64,000 bases of DNA from Nitrosopumilaceae archaeon (GTDB lineage: Archaea > Thermoproteota > Nitrososphaeria > Nitrososphaerales > Nitrosopumilaceae): positions 1 to 64,000 of the forward strand of contig JAJEHG010000045.1 of the NCBI GenBank assembly GCA_022823825.1. Reading direction: 5' to 3'. The notes beneath the pieces are model-generated. The model saw only the letters and a list, made by a program, of their open reading frames with translations. It had not been told where the DNA came from and did not search any database. Shown in pieces: positions 9,481-19,175 of the stretch. The stretch's first letter is position 1; each line of letters opens with the position of its first letter. Both the position numbers and the translations under genes were made by a program.

Positions 9481-10562
9481 AAATAGAGCTCAAGAAAATC
9501 ACGGTAAGGAAGCTGTCAGAGGGATATGAGGATAACGAGGAAGAGGGCGTTGTGGCTTATGGGGGCAGGCTGGACGTGCGCCCTCCCTACCAGCGGGAGT
9601 TCATCTACAAGGAGGCCCAACGGAACGCAGTGATTGACACGATTAACAAATGCTTTCCCCTCAACGTCATGTATTGGGCCGTACGCAACGACGGAGGATT
9701 TGAGATTATAGACGGACAACAAAGGACCATCTCCATATGCCAGTATGTGATGGGTGACTTCTCGCACAATGCAAGGTACTTTCACAGCCTTCAGGACGAT
9801 GAACAAAACAAAATCCTCAACTATGAACTGATGGTCTACTGGTGCAGTGGGACGGACAGCGAGAAGCTGAAGTGGTTTAAGACGATCAATATAGCTGGGG
9901 AGGAACTCTCTGCGCAGGAACTCAGGAACGCCGTGTACCACGGGTCATGGGTCTCCGATGCCAAGCGTTACTTCAGCAGGCGTGGGTGCGCGGCCTATGC
10001 AATCGCCAGTGACTACGTAAGCGGCTCTCCCATCCGTCAAAAATATCTTGAAACCGCCATAAAATGGATCTCAGGAGACGACATAGAAGGATACATGTCC
10101 AAACACCATCACGACCAAAACGCCAATGAATTGTGGATTTATTTTCAGACCGTGATCAATTGGATCAAGGCTACGTTCAAGGTCAAGAGAAAAAAAGAGA
10201 TGGAAAACGTCGACTGGGGTTCCCTGTACAACGAATACAAGGATGCACAACTGAACACGGACAAGATCGAGGAAGAGACAAAGAAACTGATAGATGACGA
10301 TGATGTCACCAAGAAGGCTGGTATCTATCCCTACATCTTGACGCGGGACGAAAAACACCTTTCCATCCGCGCGTTCACAGACAGCATGAAGCGAAAAGTC
10401 TACGAGAAGCAGGATGGAAAATGCGCAGTGTGTGGAGAACGGTTCGACATATCAGACATGGAAGCGGATCACATCACGCCTTGGCACGATGGCGGCAAGA
10501 CGACGGAGGAAAACTGCCAGTTGCTTTGTAAGGAAGACAACCGTAGAAAGGCGGGGAAATAG
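9477..10562 (+). CDS. DUF262 (GmrS/ParB-like) plus C-terminal HNH nuclease, putative restriction endonuclease
   Basis: N-terminal PYQREFIYKEAQRNAVIDTI...FEIIDGQQRTISICQ (DUF262); C-terminal CAVCGERFDISDMEADHITPWHDGGKTTEENCQLLCKEDNRRK (HNH); ATGA overlap with the methylase stop. Confidence 0.88.
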   Translation: MKIELKKITVRKLSEGYEDNEEEGVVAYGGRLDVRPPYQREFIYKEAQRNAVIDTINKCFPLNVMYWAVRNDGGFEIIDGQQRTISICQYVMGDFSHNARYFHSLQDDEQNKILNYELMVYWCSGTDSEKLKWFKTINIAGEELSAQELRNAVYHGSWVSDAKRYFSRRGCAAYAIASDYVSGSPIRQKYLETAIKWISGDDIEGYMSKHHHDQNANELWIYFQTVINWIKATFKVKRKKEMENVDWGSLYNEYKDAQLNTDKIEEETKKLIDDDDVTKKAGIYPYILTRDEKHLSIRAFTDSMKRKVYEKQDGKCAVCGERFDISDMEADHITPWHDGGKTTEENCQLLCKEDNRRKAGK

Positions 10563-10603
10563 GAAATCTGTCCGAACTGGTTTCTCATGTCTCAACCCGA
10601 CCA

Positions 10604-10647
10604 GCCGTGCCTAGCCACCCAATGGGTCACGAATTTGCAACAGTACC
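10604..10647 (-). repeat. right terminal inverted repeat
   Basis: Reverse complement is GGTACTGTTGCAAATTCGTGACCCATTGGGTGGCTAGGCACGGC. Confidence 0.95.
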
Positions 10648-10661
10648 TTTTTTCATAACAG

Positions 10662-10670
10662 TAATAAATA
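10662..10670 (+). promoter_or_regulatory. putative TATA box of the EF-1alpha gene
   Basis: taataaata centred about 26 bp upstream of ATG 10692, consistent with a leaderless archaeal transcript. Confidence 0.45.
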
Positions 10671-10691
10671 CCCCCCAAGAGGACTCCCAAT

Positions 10692-11990
10692 ATGGCAGAC
10701 AAGCCCCACCTGAACCTGATAGTGACAGGGCACATCGACAACGGCAAGTCCACTACAATGGGACATTTTCTGATGGACCTGGGCGTGGTCGACGAGAGGA
10801 CCATAGCGGCCCATGCGACCGAGTCTGAAAAGACCGGCAAGGGTGACACCTTCAAGTATGCCTGGGTCATGGACAACATAAAGGACGAGAGGGAGCGCGG
10901 CATTACAATTGATCTTGCATTTCAAAAATTCGAGTCACCAAAGTACTTTTTCACCCTGATTGACGCCCCGGGACACCGGGACTTCATCAAGAACATGATC
11001 ACGGGCGCATCGGAGGCCGACGCGGCCATCCTGGTGCTCTCGGCCAAAGAGGGCGAGACTGACACCGCGGTCGCGGCAGGCGGACAGGCCAGGGAGCACG
11101 CGTTCCTGCTAAAGACGCTCGGCGTAAACCAGCTCATCGTTGCAATCAACAAGATGGACGACAGCAACTATTCGGAGGACGCATACAAGGCGGCCAAGGA
11201 AAAGGGCGAGAAACTCGTCCGTTCTGTAGGCTACAAGCTGGACTCGGTCCCGTTCATACCCGTGTCGGGATGGAAGGGCGACAACCTGGTGAAAAAGTCC
11301 GAGAACATGTCATGGTATACGGGCAAGACCCTGCTGGAGACGTTTGACGACTTTTCCGTGCCTGAAAAGCCGGTCGGAAAGCCGCTGCGCGTGCCCATCC
11401 AGGACGTCTATACCATTACCGGGGTCGGCACGGTACCCGTCGGAAGGGTCGAGACCGGCACCATGAAGACCAATGACAAGATCATCGTAATGCCTGCCGG
11501 AGCCACGGGCGAGATAAAGTCCATAGAGACGCACCACACCGAGATGCCGTCTGCCGAGGCAGGAGACAACATCGGCTTCAACCTCAGGGGCATAGAGAAG
11601 AAGGACATCAAGCGCGGCGATGTCCTCGGCACGCCCGACGCGCCCCCGATGGTCGCCAAAGAGTTCAAGGCTCAGATTATCGTCATACACCACCCGACCG
11701 CGATTGCCCCCGGGTATACCCCGGTCATGCACGCGCACACGTCCCAGGTCGCCGCAACCGTGACGGAGTTCCTTCAAAAGATAAACCCCGCAACGGGCGC
11801 CGTGGAGGAGGAGAATCCAAAGTTCCTCAAGGTCGGCGACTCTGCGATTGTAAAGGTTAGGCCCGTCAGACCCACGTGCATTGAGACGTTCCAGGACTTT
11901 CCCGAGATGGGAAGGTTCGCGCTCAGGGACATGGGCGCCACCATTGCGGCGGGGATTGTAAAAGAGATTACAGAGGAATACAAGCCCTAG
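10692..11990 (+). CDS. tuf: translation elongation factor 1 alpha
   Basis: GHIDNGKST, DAPGHRDFIKNMITG and NKMD GTPase motifs. Confidence 0.97.
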   Translation: MADKPHLNLIVTGHIDNGKSTTMGHFLMDLGVVDERTIAAHATESEKTGKGDTFKYAWVMDNIKDERERGITIDLAFQKFESPKYFFTLIDAPGHRDFIKNMITGASEADAAILVLSAKEGETDTAVAAGGQAREHAFLLKTLGVNQLIVAINKMDDSNYSEDAYKAAKEKGEKLVRSVGYKLDSVPFIPVSGWKGDNLVKKSENMSWYTGKTLLETFDDFSVPEKPVGKPLRVPIQDVYTITGVGTVPVGRVETGTMKTNDKIIVMPAGATGEIKSIETHHTEMPSAEAGDNIGFNLRGIEKKDIKRGDVLGTPDAPPMVAKEFKAQIIVIHHPTAIAPGYTPVMHAHTSQVAATVTEFLQKINPATGAVEEENPKFLKVGDSAIVKVRPVRPTCIETFQDFPEMGRFALRDMGATIAAGIVKEITEEYKP

Positions 11991-12003
11991 ACTTGCGTGG
12001 CTG

Positions 12004-12321
12004 TTGGTTGCAATGACGCAGACTGCCCGTGTAAAGCTTACCTCCACCAGCCTTCCGAAACTTGACGGGGTCTGCGACGAGATAATGAGCATAAAAAAGA
12101 CCGGCGTAAAGGTAAAGGGCCCCACCCCGCTCCCGGTAAAGCGGCTCCACGTCGCGACCCGCAAGTCGCCGTGCGGCAACGGCACCGAGACCTATGAAAA
12201 GTGGGAGATGAAGATGCACAGGCGGATCATCAACATCAACGCAGACGACAAGGCCATCCGCCAGCTTATGAGGCTCAAGATACCCGACGACGTGTACATA
12301 GAGCTCTCGCTTACGGGCTGA
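12004..12321 (+). CDS. rpsJ: 30S ribosomal protein S10
   Basis: ARVKLTSTSLPKLDGVCDEI...GPTPLPVKRLHVATRKSPCGNGTETYEKWEMKMHRRIINI; downstream of EF-1alpha as in many archaea. Confidence 0.95.
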   Translation: MVAMTQTARVKLTSTSLPKLDGVCDEIMSIKKTGVKVKGPTPLPVKRLHVATRKSPCGNGTETYEKWEMKMHRRIININADDKAIRQLMRLKIPDDVYIELSLTG

Positions 12322-12361
12322 CTGGGAATTCTTAAATTACGACTGGAATGAGGTGCTGATT

Positions 12362-12655
12362 ATGACCCTTAACGCCGGAGAATCTGCAGTGTTTGCCCGA
12401 AAGGCGCCTGATGATGGTGACGGCGGCGCCCGGGCGGCCCCGGGCGGCCTCGACGGTAATGACGGCGGCCCCGCGGCCGGGGATGCAGACGTTCCTGCCA
12501 TGGAGCGTTTTGACGTAAACTATTCGTGCCTGAGGTGCGGGACAGTCACGTCGGGCACCGAGATATCCAGACTCCCTGAGATAAAGTGCATCTGCGGGTT
12601 CAAGGTGTTTACAAAGGTGCGCCCCCCCGTGGTAAAGTCGGTCCGCGCCATCTGA
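12362..12655 (+). CDS. rpoP: DNA-directed RNA polymerase subunit P (Rpb12-like) with N-terminal extension
   Basis: YSCLRCGTVTSGTEISRLPEIKCICGFKVFTKVRPP zinc ribbon. Confidence 0.75.
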   Translation: MTLNAGESAVFARKAPDDGDGGARAAPGGLDGNDGGPAAGDADVPAMERFDVNYSCLRCGTVTSGTEISRLPEIKCICGFKVFTKVRPPVVKSVRAI

Positions 12656-12758
12656 TCGTCTGGCGCGTCCTGCGTTGCTTTCATCGCGCCCACTATTCCT
12701 GCGCGCTGTTGTACCCGGACGGAACACGGTGCATGCGCCATACGCGCAAGGCGTGTCG

Positions 12759-12983
12759 CTATCTGCCCCCCTCGTATTTGTGCTCGCGCTGCAGGTGGGA
12801 CCTCATCTCCTCCATGCTTGAAAAATATTTGCCGCATTTGCGGCAGTCGTACTTGAGGTCCTTGCCGTGGAACACCTGCTTGTGGTTCATGAGGTCCGCG
12901 TCCGACGCAAGCATCCTGTTACATTCGTCGCATCTCCTCTTCTTCCCTCCCCCCTTCTTTATCTTGAAAATGTCGCCGATCAT
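12759..12983 (-). CDS. C2H2 zinc-finger protein
   Basis: Two fingers: CDECNRMLASDADLMNHKQVFH and CRKCGKYFSSMEEMRSHLQREH. Confidence 0.8.
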   Translation of the reverse strand: MIGDIFKIKKGGGKKRRCDECNRMLASDADLMNHKQVFHGKDLKYDCRKCGKYFSSMEEMRSHLQREHKYEGGR

Positions 12984-13018
12984 CTGCCGTCTGCCTCTGG
13001 TCTGAACATCGCGTGCCG

Positions 13019-13444
13019 TCACTGCTGCTGCCGCTTTCCATACCCTGCCTTTTCGTCCCAGCAGTCGCGGCACATCTGGCCGTCTATCTTCCAGCCGCTC
13101 TTCGGGTTGTGCCTTAAAAAGCCCAGCTCCGCGTTGCAGACGGCGCAGTGGCCCTTCTTCCTCTTGTGGTCTTCCTCTTTCTTGTCAAAGCACTTTTTGC
13201 ACAGCAGCCCGTCCATGTCCCACTGCCACCTGGGCTCCCAGAGGTCGTTGATCTGCCTGGTGGTGCCGCACACGGTGCACGGCTGGCGCACCTTGCCCTC
13301 GTAGTACTCTACTGACTTTTCATAGTGGCAGTTGCCGCACAGGCGCCCCTTGATGCCCCACTCTCGCTTCGGCTTGTGCTTGTGCTTGAGCTGTACCTTG
13401 CATACGGTACAGTATGCGGGCTTTCTGTCAAACAGGATCCCCAT
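13019..13444 (-). CDS. multi-zinc-ribbon hypothetical protein
   Basis: Repeated CxxC pairs (CTVC..CGNC, CTVC..CKKC, CAVC..CRDC), each about 45 aa. Confidence 0.7.
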   Translation of the reverse strand: MGILFDRKPAYCTVCKVQLKHKHKPKREWGIKGRLCGNCHYEKSVEYYEGKVRQPCTVCGTTRQINDLWEPRWQWDMDGLLCKKCFDKKEEDHKRKKGHCAVCNAELGFLRHNPKSGWKIDGQMCRDCWDEKAGYGKRQQQ

Positions 13445-13991
13445 GCCGTACCACGCGCCGGATTCTATAAAACATGTCCGTTTTCTGGTTCTGTTGAGAA
13501 TTCGTTAGATCCTACCTGTGTGCCTTACGCCCGATCTGCCCATTTTCCCAGAGCGCCTCTGCCCTTGAAGTCCGTGCATGCCTAGTGGCTGGTTAAGTGG
13601 CGCAAAGGCTAACCATGCCAACGTCGGGAAACACGATTCACTACGCAAGACTTCTGCCGAGGCCGCGGGCGTCGCCACGCAGGGCCTCGGCAGGCGCAAG
13701 ACGATCGTATGGAACTTCAGCCTGCGTCAGTTCTCAACCGATCCGAGGGTCTGATTCCTATTTTTGTATCTAGTTCACGAATTGGAAGCAAAGCCGGCAT
13801 CGATGTGGCTAAAAAGGAATTCCGTGACCCGGCGTTGTGCTTGCGATGTTGAGACGCGCCCGGGGCATTTCTGCGGGCAGCATTTCGGCTCAATTCGGGG
13901 AGGTGACATGCATGCCATGCCTTCTCTGGAGGCATGTGCGTGCGGCCGAGGCCTGTGGTGTAAGATGGCCGCCGCTGGGAGGGAGACTCTG

Positions 13992-16664
13992 ATGTCTCTG
14001 CGGCAGTCCCGCGCGGGGGCATGGCTGATACTGGCACTGGTGGCAGTGGCGGGCCTCGGGGCGGCGGCATACGGCACGGCCTCGCTTTCTGGCGTGGCTT
14101 TGGAGACTGCAGGCGGTAGCTACCTGGCAGGCGTCACCGCCGCCCCCGACCTTCCAGATCCGGCTGCGATGCTTGACCATGCCTCGAGCTTGGCATTCGG
14201 ATCCCTTGCGCAGAACGCGTACGCGCAGTTACCCGACGTCGGACCTGCTCTAACCTCTGCAGAGTACTCTGCCGGCACGCTTGAGCTCGCGTTCGACGAG
14301 GGGCTGGACTCTGCCGAGACAGACTATGCCAAGATCCACGTGCGGGATGCAGGCGACTCGACAGGCGGCGTGGACCTCGACGGCGCCGTCTCCAAGACGC
14401 ATGGCAACTCTACAATAACGGTGACATTTAACGACGCCGATCAAACCACCATCGCCGGCATGGCAGATCCGACCCTCGACATCGAGGCGGACGCGGTAAG
14501 CAACAGCCAGGGCACTGGGAACGCGGAGGCAACAGACCGGGAGATAACATTACCGTTTGTCACAACGTGGACCATCGTCGCTGAAAACGAGTCGGTGACG
14601 TTTCCCGGCAGCGGCACCTACGACATCGACTGGGGCGACGGCACCGTCGAAAATGGTGTCACCGGTGCGGGGCGCCACCTCTACGCGTCTGCCGACACCT
14701 ACACAGTCAAGGTTACGGGCGGCCTGACCGGATTCTCCCTGCTCGATTCCCATGACGCGGGCAATCTAGAGTCAGTGGAGCAGTGGGGTGACATCGAGTG
14801 GAATACGATGAACAACATGTTCCGTTCTGCTTTCAACATGGACTACAACGCAAAAGACGTCCCGGATCTCTCCGGCGTGACCGACATGTCCTACGCGTTC
14901 TTTAAAGCCACCTCATTCAACGGCACCATCTCGGGGTGGGACACCTCTAGCGTGACCGACATGTCCTACATGTTCTTTGGCGCTGCCTCCTTTAACGGCG
15001 ACATCTCGGGGTGGGACACCTCCGCCGTGACCAATATGTCCTACACGTTCTCCGAAGCCTCTTCCTTCAACCAGGACATCAACACCGACGGCAACTCGTG
15101 GGACACCTCCGCCGTGACCGACATGTCCAACATGTTCTCCGATGCCACCTCCTTTAACGGCGACATCTCGGGGTGGGACACCTCCGCCGTGACCGACATG
15201 TCTCGCATGTTTTTTGATGCCGCCTCCTTTAACGGCGACATCTCGGGGTGGGACACCTCTAGCGTGACCGACATGTCCTATATGTTCACTGATGCTCTCA
15301 TCTTCAACCAAAACATCAACACCAACGGCAACTCGTGGGACACCTCCGCCGTGACCAATATGCTTGGTATGTTCGGCGGCGCCACCTCATTCAACGGCAC
15401 CATCTCGGGGTGGGACACCTCTAGCGTGACCGACATGTCCTACATGTTCTTTGGCGCCACCTCATTTGACCGGGACATCAACACCCGCGGCAACTCGTGG
15501 GACACCTCCGCCGTGACCGACATGTCCAACATGTTCTTTGGCGCCACCTCATTCAACGGCACCATCTCGGGGTGGGACACCTCTAGCGTGACCGACATGT
15601 CCTACATGTTCTTTAGCGCCACCTCCTTTGACCGGGACATCGGCGCCAACGGCAACTCGTGGGACACCTCCGCCGTGACCGACATGTCCAACATGTTCTT
15701 TGGCGCCTCCTCCTTTAACAGCGACATCTCAGATTGGGACGTCAGGGCCGCGACCGACATGACCGATATGTTTACCGGCGCCTCCTCCTTCGACCAGAAC
15801 CTAGGAAAGTGGTACGTGACGCCGGGCGGGTTTGACGTACTTGTTGCAGCCCTGCCGGGGGCAGTCGGAAACGTATCGGCCCAGAACAGCTTCCTTGACG
15901 GCCAGAACCCTGTCTATACCATAGTGACAAACACCGCGGGAGACCACTTTGAGATGGACTCCGGCGAGCTTTCCATGGCCGCGGCAGGGGTAGGCAAGTA
16001 TGTGGTGGAGATCGGCGCCACCGGAAGCCTCTTTGGGAGCGGCAACGCACGAGTGGTACAGGTGTCGGTCTTGGGCGCCAACCCGACGCCGAAATCTAAT
16101 ACGGAGCTCGACCAGACAGTCAACCCGACGCCGAAATCTAATGCGGGGCTCGACCAGACAGTCAACCTCGGTGACATGGTTACACTTGATGGCGCGGGCT
16201 CGGAGGGCTCAGGCAACATGACCTACCTGTGGAACCAGAGCGCGGGAACCCCCGTAGCGCTTTCTAATACAACGGATCCGCGGCCAACGTTTATTGCGCC
16301 GCAGTCCCCGGACATACTTGCCTTCACCCTGTTAGTCACCGGCACGGGGGAGCAGGCAGACTCTGACACCGTGACGATCACGGTCATGAACGTAAGCGAA
16401 TCCAATTCCACAAACCAGCGGCCCGTCATAGAACTCAACGGAACTTCGTCTGACAGGATATTACTTGGCACTTCGCCGAGCGGGGCACAGTGCTACGACG
16501 AAGAAGACGGCCACATCGACCCAGTCACAACGGGCAACCTTGATGTCAACAAGCCCGGCGTATACAACGTCACCTACGTCTGCACGGACAGCGACGGGCT
16601 TTCGGCATCTGTAAACCAGACAGTCACGGTGGTTGGGGACGGATCCCGTATCTGCCGAGACTGA
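13992..16664 (+). CDS. secreted BspA/DUF285 repeat surface protein with PKD-like and DUF5011-like modules
   Basis: Signal-like N terminus (ORF opens at 13764); many [24 protein letters not shown] repeats; C-terminal PKD-like [16 protein letters not shown] and DUF5011-like [19 protein letters not shown]. Confidence 0.85.
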   Translation: MSLRQSRAGAWLILALVAVAGLGAAAYGTASLSGVALETAGGSYLAGVTAAPDLPDPAAMLDHASSLAFGSLAQNAYAQLPDVGPALTSAEYSAGTLELAFDEGLDSAETDYAKIHVRDAGDSTGGVDLDGAVSKTHGNSTITVTFNDADQTTIAGMADPTLDIEADAVSNSQGTGNAEATDREITLPFVTTWTIVAENESVTFPGSGTYDIDWGDGTVENGVTGAGRHLYASADTYTVKVTGGLTGFSLLDSHDAGNLESVEQWGDIEWNTMNNMFRSAFNMDYNAKDVPDLSGVTDMSYAFFKATSFNGTISGWDTSSVTDMSYMFFGAASFNGDISGWDTSAVTNMSYTFSEASSFNQDINTDGNSWDTSAVTDMSNMFSDATSFNGDISGWDTSAVTDMSRMFFDAASFNGDISGWDTSSVTDMSYMFTDALIFNQNINTNGNSWDTSAVTNMLGMFGGATSFNGTISGWDTSSVTDMSYMFFGATSFDRDINTRGNSWDTSAVTDMSNMFFGATSFNGTISGWDTSSVTDMSYMFFSATSFDRDIGANGNSWDTSAVTDMSNMFFGASSFNSDISDWDVRAATDMTDMFTGASSFDQNLGKWYVTPGGFDVLVAALPGAVGNVSAQNSFLDGQNPVYTIVTNTAGDHFEMDSGELSMAAAGVGKYVVEIGATGSLFGSGNARVVQVSVLGANPTPKSNTELDQTVNPTPKSNAGLDQTVNLGDMVTLDGAGSEGSGNMTYLWNQSAGTPVALSNTTDPRPTFIAPQSPDILAFTLLVTGTGEQADSDTVTITVMNVSESNSTNQRPVIELNGTSSDRILLGTSPSGAQCYDEEDGHIDPVTTGNLDVNKPGVYNVTYVCTDSDGLSASVNQTVTVVGDGSRICRD

Positions 16665-16670
16665 CGCCGA

Positions 16671-16851
16671 TGATCCTGGGAGTATGCGACACATTTGCCG
16701 ACCCGGGTGATCCCACCTGCATAGTCGACAGGGACACGTCCCCCTAGATCTAGGTGACTCGGAGCAGTACGAACACCTCAAAGCCGGGCAAGTACCATGT
16801 GGTGCACCACTACACCGACAGCGCCAGCAACGCTGACAGTGTGTCGCGGTA
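16671..16851 (+). pseudogene. decayed DUF5011-like module downstream of the BspA-like gene
   Basis: MILGVCDTFADPGDPTCIVDRDTSP*I*VTRSSTNTSKPGKYHVVHHYTDSASNADSVSR* keeps the DUF5011 pattern with two in-frame stops. Confidence 0.6.
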
Positions 16852-17246
16852 GGTGTCTGTGGGATGGGCAGCGGGCCGAGAACCGGCGCAGTCTGGCTTT
16901 CAACTCTGGGAAAGGCGGGACCTGAAGACGCGGATGTGTCCAGCGGCCATAGAGCCACGTTCTGCTGCATGCCGTCAGTATGAACATGCATGGCAGACAA
17001 GCCGCAGTTGGTGGTCGCTTTCGCGCCTGTGACAACATGGCACAAGGTATCAAGCGACGCAGGATTCAAACAGGCATGCGCAGACTGCTCCGTCGCGTGT
17101 GTCTCCGAGGTTATTGGCAAAGACGCACTCAGGCCGCAAAATGCCCCGAGCGGCTGACGCGCAAATCTGTCGCTTTTTACGCGTGTCCGCGCGAGGCGGC
17201 GGCTGGACTCGTATCATACGCACAGTCAAGGAATGGCGGCGGGATC

Positions 17247-17375
17247 CTAGGCGCGGCCGTCTAGGATTTTTTCGAGGGCTTGGCCTGCGTTGAGCATTCC
17301 GTGCCTCCTTGCGTATTCCTCGATCGCCCTGTACTGGTCCTTTGTAAAGCAGACCGGCATTGATCGCTTGCTCAT
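17247..17375 (-). CDS. small hypothetical protein (possible RHH-like)
   Basis: MSKRSMPVCFTKDQYRAIEEYARRHGMLNAGQALEKILDGRA. Confidence 0.5.
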   Translation of the reverse strand: MSKRSMPVCFTKDQYRAIEEYARRHGMLNAGQALEKILDGRA

Positions 17376-17509
17376 GACTTGGCTCGGGATATACCGGTAA
17401 TTATGTGATTTGGCGCCGATGCTGTCTGTACTTGCCACCGACGCGTTCGTGTAATCCCCGCACCGCCCAGGCCCCGTGCCACTCGGATGTGCGGCGGGCC
17501 CGCCTGGAA

Positions 17510-18064
17510 TCAGGGCTCCGCAATGGTTCCTGCAAACCGCTTGTGCAGTATGGGGAGCTCTCTGCACAGCCACGAAAAGAATCGTATAAACTCCCTCGCC
17601 TCGTCCTCTACATACTCTGTGATTTTGCCATGGTCTCCGTCCGCGTACCACCGGCCCACCATAGAGCCGCTCTGCGCCTTGCCCGTCATGCGGTCAAGGC
17701 CGGAGCCCTTGAACTCGCAACGATTCATTATGACGCCCGTTGTGTGGAGGTCCATCATGGGCCTGTCTCTGATGTTTATTGCTGGCAGTCCGTGCATCTC
17801 CGACCTGCATCTTAGAAATCTGTGCTCGAATCCCAGGTTGTATCCAACCGGCACAAAATCAAATCCCCTGCCGCTTGCCACACCAGTGTTCTCTACAAAC
17901 CTCCTTAGAACCTCTTGCTCTCCGTGTTCCCACTCCTTTAGTATTACAAGCGGGCCCACGGGAGTTCCACTGTTTCTGTCCAGCGCTTGGTATTGCACAG
18001 TGACTATCTTCGAGGTCCTCTCATCCAGCCCGGACGTTTCGATGTCCAGATAATACGTTGCCAC
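17510..18064 (-). CDS. DEDD-type 3'-5' exonuclease / RNase H-like protein
   Basis: MATYYLDIETSGLDE (ExoI motif) and PVGYNLGFEHRFL (ExoII-like). Confidence 0.7.
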   Translation of the reverse strand: MATYYLDIETSGLDERTSKIVTVQYQALDRNSGTPVGPLVILKEWEHGEQEVLRRFVENTGVASGRGFDFVPVGYNLGFEHRFLRCRSEMHGLPAINIRDRPMMDLHTTGVIMNRCEFKGSGLDRMTGKAQSGSMVGRWYADGDHGKITEYVEDEAREFIRFFSWLCRELPILHKRFAGTIAEP

Positions 18065-18137
18065 GTGTGCATGTGCAAATGCGCGGTATTAATTATTGCT
18101 GGCGCCCGTGGCATGCTGCGCGCGCTCCGCCCGCTGC

Positions 18138-18626
18138 TCAGTCTTGCCCCGCGGCCCATTTTGCTAGGGCCTTGCCCGGGTTGCCTATCTCATCCACGCT
18201 TGTGTAGTAGCTGTCGGCCCAGTCGTCGTATCCGAACCCCGTGAACAGCATCAGATTGAGCGGGTAGGCAGCGCTGTCGGTGCATCTCCTAAAGTCGTCC
18301 CTGAACAGGAAGACTCTCTTGCCCCATGCAATTGCCATTCCGAGCTCCACCATTACGCCTTCGTCAGGCGGCGTGCCGTTGACTATTGCAAATATGCCGT
18401 CAGAGTTTCTGACATCGTCCACGTCGGCTTGCCCGACCGTATACGCCGCCCTGTCCTTGGACATGTCTGCCTGATTGTTGCGTTCAAACGGCTCCCACAC
18501 CTCCAAATTCATGTCCCTCAAGGCGCCGACTATCTCCTGCAGCGGGCCCGCCTTCTGCTGCTTGGAGAATCCGTACGGGTTTGCAAGATAGATGATCTTT
18601 TTGCGGCTGTTTTTGCTGTTGTCCAT
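18138..18626 (-). CDS. nucleoside 2-deoxyribosyltransferase-like protein
   Basis: IIYLANPYGFS...DDVRNSDGIFAIVNGTPPDEGVMVELGMAIAWGKRVFLFRDD. Confidence 0.85.
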   Translation of the reverse strand: MDNSKNSRKKIIYLANPYGFSKQQKAGPLQEIVGALRDMNLEVWEPFERNNQADMSKDRAAYTVGQADVDDVRNSDGIFAIVNGTPPDEGVMVELGMAIAWGKRVFLFRDDFRRCTDSAAYPLNLMLFTGFGYDDWADSYYTSVDEIGNPGKALAKWAAGQD

Positions 18627-18776
18627 TCGGTCGGATACCTGCGCTTTCCAGCACCTTGACTTCAATATACCTTGCTGTGTTCGCGACGGGCAGCCCGGCT
18701 TTCTGCAGGGGCAGCGCCGGCATTGGCCCTGACGGCCGGAAATCTTTAAAGAATGTCAGAGCGGCCACGGATCATG

Positions 18777-18959
18777 GGCATGCCGACTGAGTCCAAAATC
18801 CGGGACTCTGGTATCGGACTACCCGAGCTTATCTCGCACTTTAGGGAGCGGTGCAGGGAGTGCGGCCACCATCGCATAATGCATGATGCCGGCGGATATT
18901 GCGAGGGCGTGATGAACAAGCCGTGCAACTCCGGCTGCGAATCTTTTGAGGCTGAGTGA
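18777..18959 (+). CDS. small cysteine-rich hypothetical protein
   Basis: MPTESKIRDSG...CRECGHHRIMHDAGGYCEGVMNKPCNSGCESFEAE; start uncertain. Confidence 0.55.
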   Translation, partial: GMPTESKIRDSGIGLPELISHFRERCRECGHHRIMHDAGGYCEGVMNKPCNSGCESFEAE

Positions 18960-19175
18960 TCACGCCCCTGCCGCCGCCGCAGGGCCCGGGATGCCGCGCG
19001 CGGCGTCCGTGACTGGCAAGTGATCAGACGCGCGGCGCGGTCGGCAGCCGGACTCGGCCGCGCCCGCAGAAGCCGTGGGGGGGGGGGGTGGAAAGAGGGG
19101 AGAATCACGCCAAAAGGCGGATCCGTACACGGGTTTCTGACAAATATTTAAACGCCCATTAGACGCCGTATTGGC

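Larger units (their letters stand above)
6577..10647. mobile_element. IS6/IS240-family-like transposon with restriction-modification-like cargo
   Basis: 44-bp terminal inverted repeats (43/44) beginning GGTACTGTTGCAAA, flanked by the 8-bp direct repeat TTTTTTCA (6569-6576 and 10648-10655); encodes an IS240-like DDE transposase plus cargo. Confidence 0.9.

Noticed and set aside
14880-15760. Regular repeats resembling a CRISPR or satellite array
   Set aside because: Repeats are in frame within one ORF and encode DUF285 units; no unique-spacer structure
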